The notes: generated by a model not told the origin, from the sequence alone. A DNA stretch of 64,000 nucleotides from Aliivibrio fischeri (GCF_009727955.1 NZ_WOBR01000004.1:807724-871723); one strand, 5' to 3'; numbered from the stretch's first letter, positions 45,867 to 55,144 are shown. A program made the numbers and translations.

Positions 45867-47147
45867 TTATTTAAATGATTTCATCATTACTTTATAATTT
45901 CTAATGCTAATATTTTCATAAATTTTCATATACTTAGCATTAGAAATATCTTTTTCTTTTAATAATTCTTCAGTTTTAGCTTTTAAGAAAAGTCCATATA
46001 ATGTCTTTTCTTTCAAATCTAACTTACTTAAATATTCTAGTGATTTGTACGGGTCACCAATTGATAACTCATATGCCGCTAGAGCTTCATATGTTTTATC
46101 ATTATATCTTTCTACCTTTATGTTTTTCAGATCAGAAAGAAAATGGCTATTTAATTTTTCGATTTCCAATTTGAGCACAGGATCTTTATAATATATATCG
46201 TATAAATAGAATAACTTCACTATATACTCCATAGAAAATATATATTGATTACCTATATCAACATTACCAGCTAACTCCAATTTTTTAATATTAAACTTAT
46301 TAAATAAGTCCCCTTTAGGATCTCCTATAGAAGATAAGAACAAATTAAATGCTTCAGATTCATTTGGTAGACCATTATAAAATAATGTTAAATCTTCATG
46401 TTCGTAATCAAGTAAAATTCTTTCCTCTAAATTCATCATCAATAATAAAAATTCGGATTTACTTATCTTCCCACTGTAGACTATTTCAAAATAATTCCCT
46501 TTTAAATTTTCATCATAAAATATAATCTTTCTTTTCTTGAAATTGATATCTAATACTCTTGAAGATATACTCTCAAAATCATTAGATGAAGAAAAATTTA
46601 TATTATGATTTACGGAAAAATGCCAATTAATAAAATTTAATAGTCCTTGTTGCTCTGAAGAACTTTTATCGTATTTCACATATACGATATTATTACAATT
46701 AATTGTATCACAGCGATTATCTTCAACTTTTTCTAATGAACAATAATAAAGACCGACCATAAATATAGATACCATCAATATGGTAAGAAAAATATTATTT
46801 AAATTAACTTTTCTTTTAATTTTTCTAAACCAAGAACCATCTTCCTTAATAGTACGTGATTCATATAAATATCCCTTTTGAGGTATTGTTACTATTGGAG
46901 ATTCGAGATTGTTATCTTTAAATAATTTTCTTAATTTGAATACGGCTTGGACAACAACTTGATCTGTAACAACACTCTTCCATACTTTTTCTAGAATTTC
47001 TTCTTTTGAAAAGACAACCCCTTCATTTCTAATTAAAAAACTTAATAAACTTGACTGTTTCCCCTCTATTAAATGCTTCACTTCATTTATTTTTATACAA
47101 TTTTGCTCTTCTAAAAAGATCACATTATCATATATTCTTACTTTCAT
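45867..47147 (-). CDS. ToxR/CadC-like membrane-anchored winged-helix regulator
   Basis: A 426-residue protein. Residues 1-100 form an OmpR/PhoB-type winged helix (FSKEEILEKVWKSVVT...VVQAVFKLRKLF, then TIPQKGYLY, the wing). One TM segment lies at about 115-135 (NIFLTILMVSIFMVGLYY). The remaining 290 residues are predicted periplasmic, extremely AT-rich in codons and unlike any sensor domain I recognise; the last 130 residues look helical/TPR-like. This is the ToxR/CadC/TcpP layout of one-component sensors. A start at 47165 is also open; the ATG at 47147 begins the winged helix. Ribosome-binding sites are weak for both. Confidence 0.8.
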   Translation of the reverse strand: MKVRIYDNVIFLEEQNCIKINEVKHLIEGKQSSLLSFLIRNEGVVFSKEEILEKVWKSVVTDQVVVQAVFKLRKLFKDNNLESPIVTIPQKGYLYESRTIKEDGSWFRKIKRKVNLNNIFLTILMVSIFMVGLYYCSLEKVEDNRCDTINCNNIVYVKYDKSSSEQQGLLNFINWHFSVNHNINFSSSNDFESISSRVLDINFKKRKIIFYDENLKGNYFEIVYSGKISKSEFLLLMMNLEERILLDYEHEDLTLFYNGLPNESEAFNLFLSSIGDPKGDLFNKFNIKKLELAGNVDIGNQYIFSMEYIVKLFYLYDIYYKDPVLKLEIEKLNSHFLSDLKNIKVERYNDKTYEALAAYELSIGDPYKSLEYLSKLDLKEKTLYGLFLKAKTEELLKEKDISNAKYMKIYENISIRNYKVMMKSFK

Positions 47148-47192
47148 TTTAACAATTCTACACAAACATATTTAATAACCATATTATAGCAT

Positions 47193-47426
47193 TTATGTAA
47201 CTTTCTCATTTGTCTTTGTATTAAGATATTTAGTACCATCAGTTAAGCTAACCTTCCCTATACCTCTTTCAAAAGCCATCTCTATTACTTTATAAAACCA
47301 ATATTCATCCTTATTAATTGTGAACGTACAGTGTATATTTACACCTTCCAAATTAAATACATGTGAATCAATTAAATCTGTAAAACTACCAATAGAGTGC
47401 GAAATATATGTTTTATTTATTTCCAT
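47193..47426 (-). CDS. Small protein of unknown function (77 aa)
   Basis: A 77-residue soluble protein of no recognised family, with alternating short strands (HVFNLEGVNIHCTFTINK) and one helix (EYWFYKVIEMAFERGI). GGATTTAA precedes the ATG at reasonable spacing. It lies 45 bp upstream of the ToxR-like gene and in the same direction, so it may be part of that transcription unit. Base composition is as AT-rich as its neighbours. Confidence 0.55.
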   Translation of the reverse strand: MEINKTYISHSIGSFTDLIDSHVFNLEGVNIHCTFTINKDEYWFYKVIEMAFERGIGKVSLTDGTKYLNTKTNEKVT

Positions 47427-47475
47427 TTAAATCCAATAATTACAAAGTCTAATTAATAGTAAATGAATAATTAAA

Positions 47476-47598
47476 TCATTCAATTTTAGAAAAATAAGAA
47501 ATCACAGCCAAATAAATTAATTCTTCTTCTGTAACATTTTTCTTTTTTGACAAAATATTAATTAATTTCAAAATGTCTCCTTTGATATGTAGTTTCAT
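47476..47598 (-). CDS. Small ORF (40 aa) at the head of the ToxR-like unit
   Basis: Forty codons opening MKLHIKGDILKLINILSKKK. AAGG lies 7-8 bases before the ATG at 47598. Inside the frame a strong AAAGGAGA precedes an in-frame TTG (codon 10), so translation might also begin there. The product is basic then acidic and helical, with no membrane segment or known domain. It sits 50 bp before the 77-aa gene on the same strand. It is short and could be chance. Confidence 0.42.
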   Translation of the reverse strand: MKLHIKGDILKLINILSKKKNVTEEELIYLAVISYFSKIE

Positions 47599-47849
47599 TA
47601 AACAACCTTAAATATGGATTTTTTATGATAAATATTCAGTAGTAAACAATTCTCTACAATAAAGATACTTTCTGAATCAAATAAAGTTAAAACAACAATA
47701 CCAAGATTTTCTTTAAAAAAAACACCAAAAAAAATAAAACGACTAAATTTAATATCACTTATAAATCAATAAAAAATTAAACCATGCATAACAATATGTT
47801 AGAACTCAATTTTAGATTTTTTTCAGATAAATTAAAAAACTAAATCAAG
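47599..47849. other. AT-rich upstream region of the island
   Basis: About 250 bp of very AT-rich DNA with long A- and T-runs. It probably holds the promoter of the small-ORF/ToxR-like/MCP unit (minus strand). The A-tracts suit H-NS or other silencer binding; no specific operator was identified. Confidence 0.35.
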
Positions 47850-47885
47850 AAAAAAGGCCCCACAGTGGTACCTGTGAGGCCTTAG
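47850..47885 (-). terminator. Terminator hairpin, copy B of the island boundary repeat
   Basis: This matches copy A (43904-43940) over about 36 bases with one change (C for T at the fourth base of GGCCTC), which disrupts one stem pair. It lies 57 bp after the murP stop and is the murQP terminator on the minus strand. Confidence 0.8.
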
Positions 47886-47941
47886 CGTACTTATAGGGGA
47901 AAGTACTTTTTATTCGTTAATTTATTCTATGAACTCTTCTC

Positions 47942-49396
47942 TTAGCTTAAATCAACATTCTTTGTTCCGAAGAACCAAGTTGCAAGAAAGCCAGCTACAT
48001 ATGAGATGACCAAACCTGCTGCAAAGACTAGCATTCCGGCAAAGATACCTGCGTTAGATGTCATAAGAGGTAGAGCAACGATACCTGATGGACCAAATAC
48101 AGTATTCAAACCTACTGGTAAGCCCATGTATGAAACTAAGCCGATAAAGAAGCCACCTGCTGCACCACCTACACAAGCAGTGATAAATGGTTTCACTCGT
48201 GGAAGTGTTACACCGTAAATAAGTGGCTCACCTATGCCTAAAAAGCCTGGGATAATAGAACCTTTTACTTGAGTACGTAGCAATGCGTCTTTATTTGCTT
48301 TTGCATACAGAGCCAATGCCGCCCCCACTTGACCTGCACCTGCCATCGCAAGGATTGGGAACAGTGAGTTAAAGCCTTGTGCATCCATTAGAGCAAAGTA
48401 AACCGGTACAAAGCCTTGGTGAATACCAAACATTACTGAGATTAAAAACAGACCCGCAAGAATTGCACTACCAATTGGGTTGCCGTTTAAGTTCATGAAT
48501 AACCATGACATACCTTGGAATAACACACCACCTATCGGCATGATAACCACAAAGGTAACCGCACCCATAATAAGTAACGTCACAACCGAAGTTAAAATCA
48601 TATCTAGGTTATCAGGCATGTATTGGCGAACTTTCTTCTCAACGCCAGCACCTATAATAGCGGCAATCAATACACCAATAATGTTACCTCTTGGATCAAT
48701 ACCATGACCAAAGAAGTCCGTCATACCAGAATAAATACCAGAGGTTGCATCAGGGTTATAACCAAGTACAAACAATGACGCTAGGATTGCACCATTTACA
48801 CCTGAACCACCAAATGCTTGTTGTGCATTGTAGCCAATTAAAATACTTAAGAAGCTGAATAAGCCTTTACTAAAGACTTTCATATAAAGAATTAAATCCA
48901 CCAGATTCGCATTTGGTGACTCATTACCTATGATATAAATTTGATCAAGTAAGGTTGCGAAACCAAGTAACAGACCAGCAGCAATGAACCCCGGAATTAA
49001 TGGAGTAAAAATGGTAGCAAACTTGCTCAAAAAACGTTGTGCTGCGCTGGTTTGTTTTTTCTTTAACTTCTGTTTATGTTCTGATGCAACGTCTTTTAAA
49101 TCTCGACTTTCGGCCGTTGTTGAAGCTGAGTTATCTTCCTCTCCTTCCATCATTTCATTCATCATCTCAGCTGCCGTTTGTGCTTTACCCGGACCTAATA
49201 CGATTTGAAATTGATCATCACTCTCAACAAGTCCCATCACACCTGCAATACGTTTGATAGTGTCTCTATCTGCTAAATTATCATCATGAAGGGTAAGGCG
49301 CAGACGTGTCATACAGTTTCCACACTTAATGACATTTGATTTGCCACCAATTGCGGTCAGTATCTCTTGAATCATGGAAGTGGTTATTTTAGCCAT
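47942..49396 (-). CDS. murP: MurP, PTS EIIBC for N-acetylmuramic acid
   Basis: A 484-residue PTS permease. The EIIB domain (1-90) carries the phospho-cysteine C28 in [12 protein letters not shown]; a linker (about 80-125) leads into the EIIC membrane domain with about 10 hydrophobic segments and the conserved [14 protein letters not shown] near 390. There is no EIIA domain, so it would use EIIA-Glc (Crr), as E. coli MurP does. It imports MurNAc as MurNAc-6-phosphate, which MurQ cleaves. It follows murQ by 86 bp and is divergent from murR as a unit. AAAAGGAAC provides the Shine-Dalgarno. Confidence 0.93.
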   Translation of the reverse strand: MAKITTSMIQEILTAIGGKSNVIKCGNCMTRLRLTLHDDNLADRDTIKRIAGVMGLVESDDQFQIVLGPGKAQTAAEMMNEMMEGEEDNSASTTAESRDLKDVASEHKQKLKKKQTSAAQRFLSKFATIFTPLIPGFIAAGLLLGFATLLDQIYIIGNESPNANLVDLILYMKVFSKGLFSFLSILIGYNAQQAFGGSGVNGAILASLFVLGYNPDATSGIYSGMTDFFGHGIDPRGNIIGVLIAAIIGAGVEKKVRQYMPDNLDMILTSVVTLLIMGAVTFVVIMPIGGVLFQGMSWLFMNLNGNPIGSAILAGLFLISVMFGIHQGFVPVYFALMDAQGFNSLFPILAMAGAGQVGAALALYAKANKDALLRTQVKGSIIPGFLGIGEPLIYGVTLPRVKPFITACVGGAAGGFFIGLVSYMGLPVGLNTVFGPSGIVALPLMTSNAGIFAGMLVFAAGLVISYVAGFLATWFFGTKNVDLS

Positions 49397-49458
49397 CTTC
49401 TGTTCCTTTTTAATTTGTTCGTTGAGGTACCAACCTAGATAAAATTTGCTTCATCCAG

Positions 49459-49483
49459 ATTGGTATAAGGCCTTGTTACCAAT
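49459..49483. other. Intercistronic hairpin between murQ and murP
   Basis: ATTGGTA and TACCAAT flank an inner AAGG/CCTT pair and overlap the murQ stop. It could form a stem in the mRNA that limits read-through or protects the murQ message. There is no T-run on the minus strand, so it is not a standard terminator. Confidence 0.4.
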
Positions 49484-50385
49484 TACTGGTCTGAAAGTGC
49501 ATTTCGAATAAAGCCATTATGTTGTGCTAATTTTGCTTTCGCACTTTGTGCATCTAACCCTGACAAGACCATTAAAATGGCTGTTTTACAATGATTATCA
49601 CATTGAGATAATGCTTCTGAAGCTTCGACTTCTGAGCAACCTGTTGCTTCAATCACAATATTTTTTTGTCGTTGAACTAATTTTGCATTGGTTGCTTCTA
49701 CGTCAACCATTAAGTTTCCAAATACTTTACCAGTGCGGATCATCGCCCCTGTTGTTAGCATATTCAGTACTAATTTTTGTGCTGTGCCCGCCTTCATTCG
49801 AGAAGAGCCTGTAACCACTTCAGGGCCTACAACAGGTGTCATGTTAATATCTGCAAGCTCTGTCATTGGGCTATTTGGATTACAGCTTAGTGTCGCAACC
49901 GTTGCACCTACTGATTTCGCATATTCCATCGCACCAAGTACATAAGGTGTTCGGCCACTTGCCGCAATACCAACTAAAACGTCTTTCTCATTAAGACCGA
50001 GATCTTGTAGATCCGATGCGCCTAGTTCACGGTTGTCTTCAGCATTCTCAACCGCTTTTAAAATCGCTTTGTGTCCACCAGCAATTAAGCCAACAACTAA
50101 ATCAGGGTTTGAACCATACGTTGGAGGACATTCACTCGCATCCAAAATACCTAAGCGCCCCGAAGTACCTGCACCGGTATAAATCAAACGACCGCCAGAT
50201 TGAAAAGCAACGGCAATAGCATCAACAACATCCGCAATTTGAGGAAGAATCGCTTCAACAGCTAATGCGACTTTTTGATCTTCTTGGTTAATAACAGTTA
50301 GCATTTCTACCGTTGATAACACATCGATATTTTCACTCGCTTTGTTACGGCTCTCTGTTACTAATGTTGTTAAATCGATTTTCAT
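49483..50385 (-). CDS. murQ: MurQ, N-acetylmuramic acid 6-phosphate etherase
   Basis: A 300-residue SIS-domain enzyme that cleaves the lactyl ether of MurNAc-6P to GlcNAc-6P and D-lactate. The phosphosugar site is [21 protein letters not shown] (here split at [10 protein letters not shown], about 71-80), with E85-type catalytic acid in SECPP and the family motif [16 protein letters not shown] near 195-210. Length is the family norm. It is first in the murQ-murP unit; the CRP and MurR-type sites lie 50-90 bp upstream. Confidence 0.95.
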   Translation of the reverse strand: MKIDLTTLVTESRNKASENIDVLSTVEMLTVINQEDQKVALAVEAILPQIADVVDAIAVAFQSGGRLIYTGAGTSGRLGILDASECPPTYGSNPDLVVGLIAGGHKAILKAVENAEDNRELGASDLQDLGLNEKDVLVGIAASGRTPYVLGAMEYAKSVGATVATLSCNPNSPMTELADINMTPVVGPEVVTGSSRMKAGTAQKLVLNMLTTGAMIRTGKVFGNLMVDVEATNAKLVQRQKNIVIEATGCSEVEASEALSQCDNHCKTAILMVLSGLDAQSAKAKLAQHNGFIRNALSDQ

Positions 50386-50430
50386 AATCTGTACTCTTTA
50401 AAAGTTAAATGCTTAATTTTGATGCTTGCT

Positions 50431-50436
50431 ATCATA
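50431..50436 (-). promoter_or_regulatory. -10 box of the murQ promoter
   Basis: TATGAT on the minus strand, one base off TATAAT. The predicted start is near 50424, which places the CRP site at about -41 (class II geometry). Confidence 0.5.
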
Positions 50437-50437
50437 A

Positions 50438-50453
50438 AGAATAAAAAATTCCA
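50438..50453. promoter_or_regulatory. murR: Putative MurR operator 1
   Basis: GAAT-AAAAA-ATTCC forms a palindrome in the spacer between the -10 and -35 positions of the murQ promoter. A second GAAT-N5-ATTC element occurs just before murR. A dimeric RpiR-type repressor bound here would block RNA polymerase. The assignment to MurR is inferred from position and repetition. Confidence 0.5.
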
Positions 50454-50456
50454 TAA

Positions 50457-50472
50457 AGTGACCAAAATCACA
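50457..50472 (-). promoter_or_regulatory. CRP site of the murQ promoter
   Basis: AGTGA-CCAAAA-TCACA matches nine of ten conserved CRP positions. It is centred about 41 bp upstream of the inferred murQ start site. E. coli murQP is also CRP-dependent. Confidence 0.65.
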
Positions 50473-50613
50473 ACAAAAGTTATTCTAAACTCTCAAAATA
50501 GATGGAATAAATACATTTTAAAATTAAGTAAAAACAGTTCAACAAACGGTACAAATCATTTATATACAATAAGTTACAAGAAGATAAAAACAAAAGAATA
50601 ATATAAGAAAATT

Positions 50614-50630
50614 TGGAATAATTAATTCAA
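50614..50630. promoter_or_regulatory. murR: Putative MurR operator 2
   Basis: GGAAT-AATTA-ATTC has the same GAAT-N5-ATTC core as the site at the murQ promoter. It lies 16-30 bases before the murR start codon, fitting autoregulation. A third half-site, TGGAAT, is at 50503-50508. Confidence 0.45.
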
Positions 50631-50645
50631 TAAAAATGAGATGGA

Positions 50646-51497
50646 ATGAATATTTTAGAAAAGATACAGAACCAAAGAAGCAATTTATCCTCAAATGGGA
50701 TTAAAATTTTGGACTTTATTCTTGATGATCCTGCGTCAATCAGCTCCTATTCGAGCCAAGCCCTTGCCGCTAAAGTTGGCGTATCGCAATCGAGTATTGT
50801 GAAACTTACCCAACGGCTCGGGTTTAAAGGATTTACGGCATTCAAGTTAGCGATTATTGAAGATCTTGGTCGAAAACAAGCCATCCTCGAACCTGAGCGC
50901 CCTATCCATAACAAGATCAATAGTGACGACTCCTCTCTAACTATTGCTCAGAAGTTAGTACAAGAAAAAACTCACGCACTGATTGCTACAACAAACGCGA
51001 TTAACTTCTCTGAATTTGAACTCATCACAACTCTGCTTAACCAAGCGCAACGTATTCAAATTGTGGGTATTGGAGGATCCGCATTAACGGCTAAAGATCT
51101 TGCTTTCAAATTACTGAAAATTGGTATGACAGCACTGACAGAGCAAGATAGCCATGTTCAAATTGCAACGGCAAATACTTTAACGAAACAAGATGTTCAA
51201 ATCGTTATCTCATATTCTGGTAGCCGAAAAGAGATCCTAATGGCTGCACAAACAGCAATGGATAAAGGAGCAGCGGTGATTGCGTTAACAAGTACAAAGA
51301 AAAGCCCTCTACGTAAGTTGGCTAACTTTTGTATTGATACTATTGCAGATGAAAGACAATTTCGTAGTTCATCCATCTCATCAAGAACCGCTCAGAATGT
51401 CATCACGGATTTACTCTTCATGACGTTGTTACAAATAAAAAGTGATAAAGCTAAGCTGTTGATTGATGAAATCTCGTCTACTATGAATAGGATCTAA
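50646..51497 (+). CDS. murR: MurR, RpiR-family transcriptional regulator
   Basis: A 283-residue regulator. The N-terminal RpiR helix-turn-helix (about 1-77) contains SSYSSQALAAKVGVSQSSIV. A SIS domain (about 125-260) for phosphosugar binding includes IVGIGGSALTAKDL. In E. coli MurR represses murQP and is relieved by MurNAc-6P. The divergent placement next to murQ with shared palindromes supports the same role. The ATG is preceded by GAGATGGA. Confidence 0.9.
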   Translation: MNILEKIQNQRSNLSSNGIKILDFILDDPASISSYSSQALAAKVGVSQSSIVKLTQRLGFKGFTAFKLAIIEDLGRKQAILEPERPIHNKINSDDSSLTIAQKLVQEKTHALIATTNAINFSEFELITTLLNQAQRIQIVGIGGSALTAKDLAFKLLKIGMTALTEQDSHVQIATANTLTKQDVQIVISYSGSRKEILMAAQTAMDKGAAVIALTSTKKSPLRKLANFCIDTIADERQFRSSSISSRTAQNVITDLLFMTLLQIKSDKAKLLIDEISSTMNRI

Positions 51498-51610
51498 TAT
51501 AACTAACAGTCAATATAAGCTGTTATACCACTTATAACCTTTTTTCATGACATTTATTGCTAGACTTTATAAATGTATTCAAACGATACAAACATTAGGT
51601 GAATAATAAT

Positions 51611-52594
51611 ATGAATAAGAAAAATATCTGTGCCCTAGCAGTCTTATCTGGCTTATCCTTTTCAGCGATGGCTTTAGATTGTGACCCAAATCTACTACCT
51701 TCATGGCAAGACGGAGCGAGTAAAACAGCCATTGTAAACTACGTAGATCAATCTACGGATGCCTCAAAAAAGACCTTTATTCCTGAACAAGACCGTATTG
51801 CTGTCTTCGATAATGATGGAACATTATGGTCAGAAAAACCTTACTATTTTCAGCTAGCATTTGCGCTGGACCAAATAAAGAACATGGCAAAAGAGCACCC
51901 TGAATGGAAAACACAAGAACCATTTAAATCTGTTCTAAATAACGACATCAAAAGCGTGTTTGCTGGTGGTGAAAAGGCCCTACTCGACATAGTTACGGCA
52001 ACTCACAGTGGCATGACCGTTGAAGAATACCAACAAACTGTCGCACAATGGTTAGAAGTAGCAAAAGACCCACATTTTAATAAAGCCTATACTGAGCTTA
52101 CTTATAAACCAATGCGTGAAATGGTCACTTACCTACAAGATCATGACTTTAAAGTTTATATCGTTTCTGGCGGTGGCGTTGATTTCATGCGTACATGGGC
52201 ACCAGAAGTGTATGGTATTCCTGAAGAGCAAATCATTGGCAGCGCATTAAAATACAAATACGATTACAACAACGGCAATCCAACAGTCACTAAACTAGGT
52301 GAAATCCTGACCATTGATGACAAAGCAGGTAAGGTTGAAAATATTCAACATATCATTGGTAAAAAACCAGTATTAGCCATTGGTAACTCAGATGGTGACC
52401 ATGCGATGATGCAATGGGCAACTAGCCAGCCAAATTCAATGGCAATGATCGTTCATCACACTGACGAGGATCGTGAGTGGAAATACGATCGTAAATCAAG
52501 TGTTGGCCATTTAGATAAAGCAATGGATGAAGCTAACCAGCGTGATAACTGGCACTTAATCGATATGAAGAATGAGTGGTGTACCGTTTACTAA
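51611..52594 (+). CDS. Periplasmic HAD-superfamily phosphatase
   Basis: A 327-residue exported protein: signal peptide about 1-20 (cleavage after AMA), then a HAD fold. Motif I is FDNDGTLW (catalytic Asp pair DxD), motif II SGG in YIVSGGGVDFMR, and motif IV GNSDGDHAMMQW. The layout is of the HAD-IB/phosphoserine-phosphatase-like group, but in the periplasm; the substrate is unknown. The ATG at 51611 is preferred to a GTG four codons upstream because AGG lies before it. A terminator follows. Confidence 0.82.
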   Translation: MNKKNICALAVLSGLSFSAMALDCDPNLLPSWQDGASKTAIVNYVDQSTDASKKTFIPEQDRIAVFDNDGTLWSEKPYYFQLAFALDQIKNMAKEHPEWKTQEPFKSVLNNDIKSVFAGGEKALLDIVTATHSGMTVEEYQQTVAQWLEVAKDPHFNKAYTELTYKPMREMVTYLQDHDFKVYIVSGGGVDFMRTWAPEVYGIPEEQIIGSALKYKYDYNNGNPTVTKLGEILTIDDKAGKVENIQHIIGKKPVLAIGNSDGDHAMMQWATSQPNSMAMIVHHTDEDREWKYDRKSSVGHLDKAMDEANQRDNWHLIDMKNEWCTVY

Positions 52595-52616
52595 CGCTTT
52601 CATATTTCAATAATAA

Positions 52617-52645
52617 AGTCCAAGTGTTAACGCACTTGGATTTTA
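52617..52645 (+). terminator. Terminator of the HAD phosphatase gene
   Basis: TCCAAGTG pairs with CACTTGGA around TTAACG, followed by TTTTAT. It overlaps the 3' end of the convergent LysR gene. Confidence 0.8.
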
Positions 52646-53524
52646 TCGTTCCATCGCGCTAATAATCCGCTCTACTAGAATCGTTAATGCTTTAGGTTGA
52701 TATTTTCGTTGTTTATATACTAAATACGATTGCCTTGGTGGAAACGAATAATCAGGAAAAATCTCAACTAAATCCATATTAGAAGTAACAAGATGCACTG
52801 GTAACCGAGCAGCCCCTAGTCCTTTGATTGCAGCATGAAGAACTTGGTCAAGATCATTCACCTCTAATCTAGGGCGGACATGTATTTCCTTTAAAGTTTG
52901 CTTTTCATCGGTATAAGTTAGGTTTTTCTGATCATTCAATCGAATCCAATCCAACTCTTCAATATTCTTTGTTTGATTATTTTCCCAATAAGATTTCGTC
53001 ACAAATACACCATGCTTTGCTAAAAACAGAGGGCGAGCTATCATTCCATCGGCTCTGCTAATATCAAAAGTCAGTACCAAATCTCGATCTGTGGCTGGCA
53101 GTGTATCTTCTGCACATAGATTGATTTCAATTTGCGTCTTTGGGTATTCCAATAAAAAATCCACGATCAAATCACGAACGTAATGATGATAGAATCGATA
53201 TGGTAAAGATAAACGGATCATCCCTGTCACTTCATCAATGTGCTCATTAAGTTGATGACAGTTACTTTCTAGGTCTGAAAACTGACTCTCAAGCAATTGA
53301 TAATAGTGTTTCCCTGTTTCTGTTGGTACGAGTTCTCGTCCCCTTTTCTCTAATAAGCGAACGCCTAACTTCTCTTCCATAGATGAAATCCTGCGTGAAA
53401 CCGTTGAAACAGGCACTTTCAGCTCTTTCGCTGCACTTTGTTGTGACCCAAGTTGAGCCACTTTACAGAAGAGAAACAAATCATCAATACTTCCAAATAT
53501 GGAATTCATACTTCTAGTTCTCAT
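52643..53524 (-). CDS. LysR-family transcriptional regulator
   Basis: A 293-residue LysR regulator. The winged helix (about 10-70) includes GSQQSAAKELKVPVSTVSRRISSMEEKLGVRLL; the C-terminal effector domain is normal in size. It resembles the group of short-spacer regulators adjacent to their target. It is divergent from a DUF2798 gene with a 92-bp gap, so that gene is the likely target. An alternative start at 53509 (five codons in) is equally possible; neither has a strong ribosome-binding site. Confidence 0.87.
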   Translation of the reverse strand: MRTRSMNSIFGSIDDLFLFCKVAQLGSQQSAAKELKVPVSTVSRRISSMEEKLGVRLLEKRGRELVPTETGKHYYQLLESQFSDLESNCHQLNEHIDEVTGMIRLSLPYRFYHHYVRDLIVDFLLEYPKTQIEINLCAEDTLPATDRDLVLTFDISRADGMIARPLFLAKHGVFVTKSYWENNQTKNIEELDWIRLNDQKNLTYTDEKQTLKEIHVRPRLEVNDLDQVLHAAIKGLGAARLPVHLVTSNMDLVEIFPDYSFPPRQSYLVYKQRKYQPKALTILVERIISAMER

Positions 53525-53616
53525 TATTTTCTATCATTAATGAAACTAATATACTCACTCTTATTAAATTTACCAATATAACTAACCGTTAATTTATTAA
53601 AGATAAGAGAGAAAAG

Positions 53617-53874
53617 ATGAGTAGAAAACAATTTTGGGTGTCCGCCTTACTTTCGTCAGTTACCATGGCACTATTAATGTCTGGTTCTATGTCGGCAATT
53701 AGAATGGGAGGGTTCAGTGTTGAGTGGGTATCAGCATGGATGAATGGCTTTACCATTGCTTGGCCTGTAGCAATTACTGCCAATCTTACCATTCTTCCTA
53801 AAATTAGAGAGTTTGCAGCATGGTTATGTCGTGATAAAGCAAAAAGCAACCTAGACTTATACCAGTCACAGTAA
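53617..53874 (+). CDS. DUF2798 membrane protein
   Basis: An 85-residue protein with two hydrophobic segments (about 8-28 and 42-65) and the DUF2798 pattern around SMSAIRMGGFSVEWVSAW and WPVAI. The function of the family is unknown. AAGAGAGAAAAG precedes the ATG. The divergent LysR gene probably controls it. Confidence 0.82.
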   Translation: MSRKQFWVSALLSSVTMALLMSGSMSAIRMGGFSVEWVSAWMNGFTIAWPVAITANLTILPKIREFAAWLCRDKAKSNLDLYQSQ

Positions 53875-53921
53875 TTAATCAGAAGTAGCGAAAGAAAAAG
53901 GTTTGAGAGCAAGTGATTATA

Positions 53922-55106
53922 TTAAAAACTCCACTTCACTTGCGCATACAGTAAGGTACTTGGGTTTTCACCAAATACACTATCATTCATACCATCAAAA
54001 TATTGCACAACCCCAATAAGCTGCCAGTTATCGGATAACGAATAAGTTTGGTTTAATCCTATAAAATAAGAACCGTCATCATAATAACTTCCCATGATGT
54101 TCATGCGTGATAAAGAAGAGATATCAAAACCTAAGCTTGAATACCAAGTCCAGTGGGTAAAACTGAGAGTTCGTGCTGTTAATGGGAGATTAAAATAACT
54201 CATTGCACTATCTACATCTTGTGGCTCAGATATATGCATAACAGAGCCTTGTAGCACCCAATTATTCACACTGTTAAATCGATAATCCATTTCAAGGCTT
54301 GATACACTGGATGCAACAAGATCTTGGTTGTCATAACGACTCTGAGTGGGTTCAAACCAACTGAATTCGCCTCTCAACCCTGCTCCATAAATATCCCCAG
54401 CAAAACCGGCACCAAGCACATAATCAAGGTGAGATTTACCTAATAGAACTTGCATATCCCACCCTTGTTTATTAAAAAGGTATCGTGTTGCATAGCTATC
54501 AAGTTCACTGTTTGAATTAGGGTTAAACACCATATCAATTGAGCTAGCAAAACCAAGTTTTTTACTTACCATTATGGCATCCGTTCCTGGACGCTCTTCA
54601 TAATCAAAATCATAAATGGAATAAGAATTGAAAATGTCATTCGGATTCCAAACCGTCGTCATTCCCCAGTTGATACGGAATCGTCCAACTCTTGCTTGCC
54701 AATCATTTTTATTCCAGTTGATATAAGCACGATCAAACTGCGAGTTTCCCACAACGCCCTTTTTATCCAGCCAGTTTTTCGATAAATCAACGTAACCAGG
54801 ATCATAAGAGATGTACTCTCCATAATTTGGGTATTCAGCCGTATCACCGAACATAAGACGATTACGCATACCAAGATTCACACGTAAATGATCCGAAAAA
54901 CGATATTCAAAATTAAAACGCTGATGAATTAAATTATCAAAGGTAGATGGATATGAGGAGGTGTTAGGAATGGTATTGGTTGCCATGTACTTTACATAGC
55001 CATTTAAATCCCATTTTTTCTCTGGTGCAAGACCCGGAATTTCTGCTTGTATTTCATAACTAGCAAACAACAAAAAAGGCATGAATAATCCGACTTTTCT
55101 CATCAT
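53922..55106 (-). CDS. Outer-membrane beta-barrel protein of the ABC/LolA-like locus
   Basis: A 394-residue exported protein: signal peptide about 1-21 (cleavage near IQA), then alternating strands with many Trp/Tyr residues, ending YAQVKWSF with the terminal Phe of Bam substrates. There are internal porin-like strand repeats such as FDRAYINWNKNDWQARVGRFRINWG (about 120-145, split pattern). The family was not recognised. An unusually strong AGGAGG lies 10 bases before the ATG. It directly follows the DnaJ-like gene (38-bp gap). By context it is the outer-membrane partner of the ABC/LolA-like system. Confidence 0.72.
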   Translation of the reverse strand: MMRKVGLFMPFLLFASYEIQAEIPGLAPEKKWDLNGYVKYMATNTIPNTSSYPSTFDNLIHQRFNFEYRFSDHLRVNLGMRNRLMFGDTAEYPNYGEYISYDPGYVDLSKNWLDKKGVVGNSQFDRAYINWNKNDWQARVGRFRINWGMTTVWNPNDIFNSYSIYDFDYEERPGTDAIMVSKKLGFASSIDMVFNPNSNSELDSYATRYLFNKQGWDMQVLLGKSHLDYVLGAGFAGDIYGAGLRGEFSWFEPTQSRYDNQDLVASSVSSLEMDYRFNSVNNWVLQGSVMHISEPQDVDSAMSYFNLPLTARTLSFTHWTWYSSLGFDISSLSRMNIMGSYYDDGSYFIGLNQTYSLSDNWQLIGVVQYFDGMNDSVFGENPSTLLYAQVKWSF

Positions 55107-55144
55107 ATATTCACGCCTCCTTTCTCGTTAAATATTTCCGCTAG

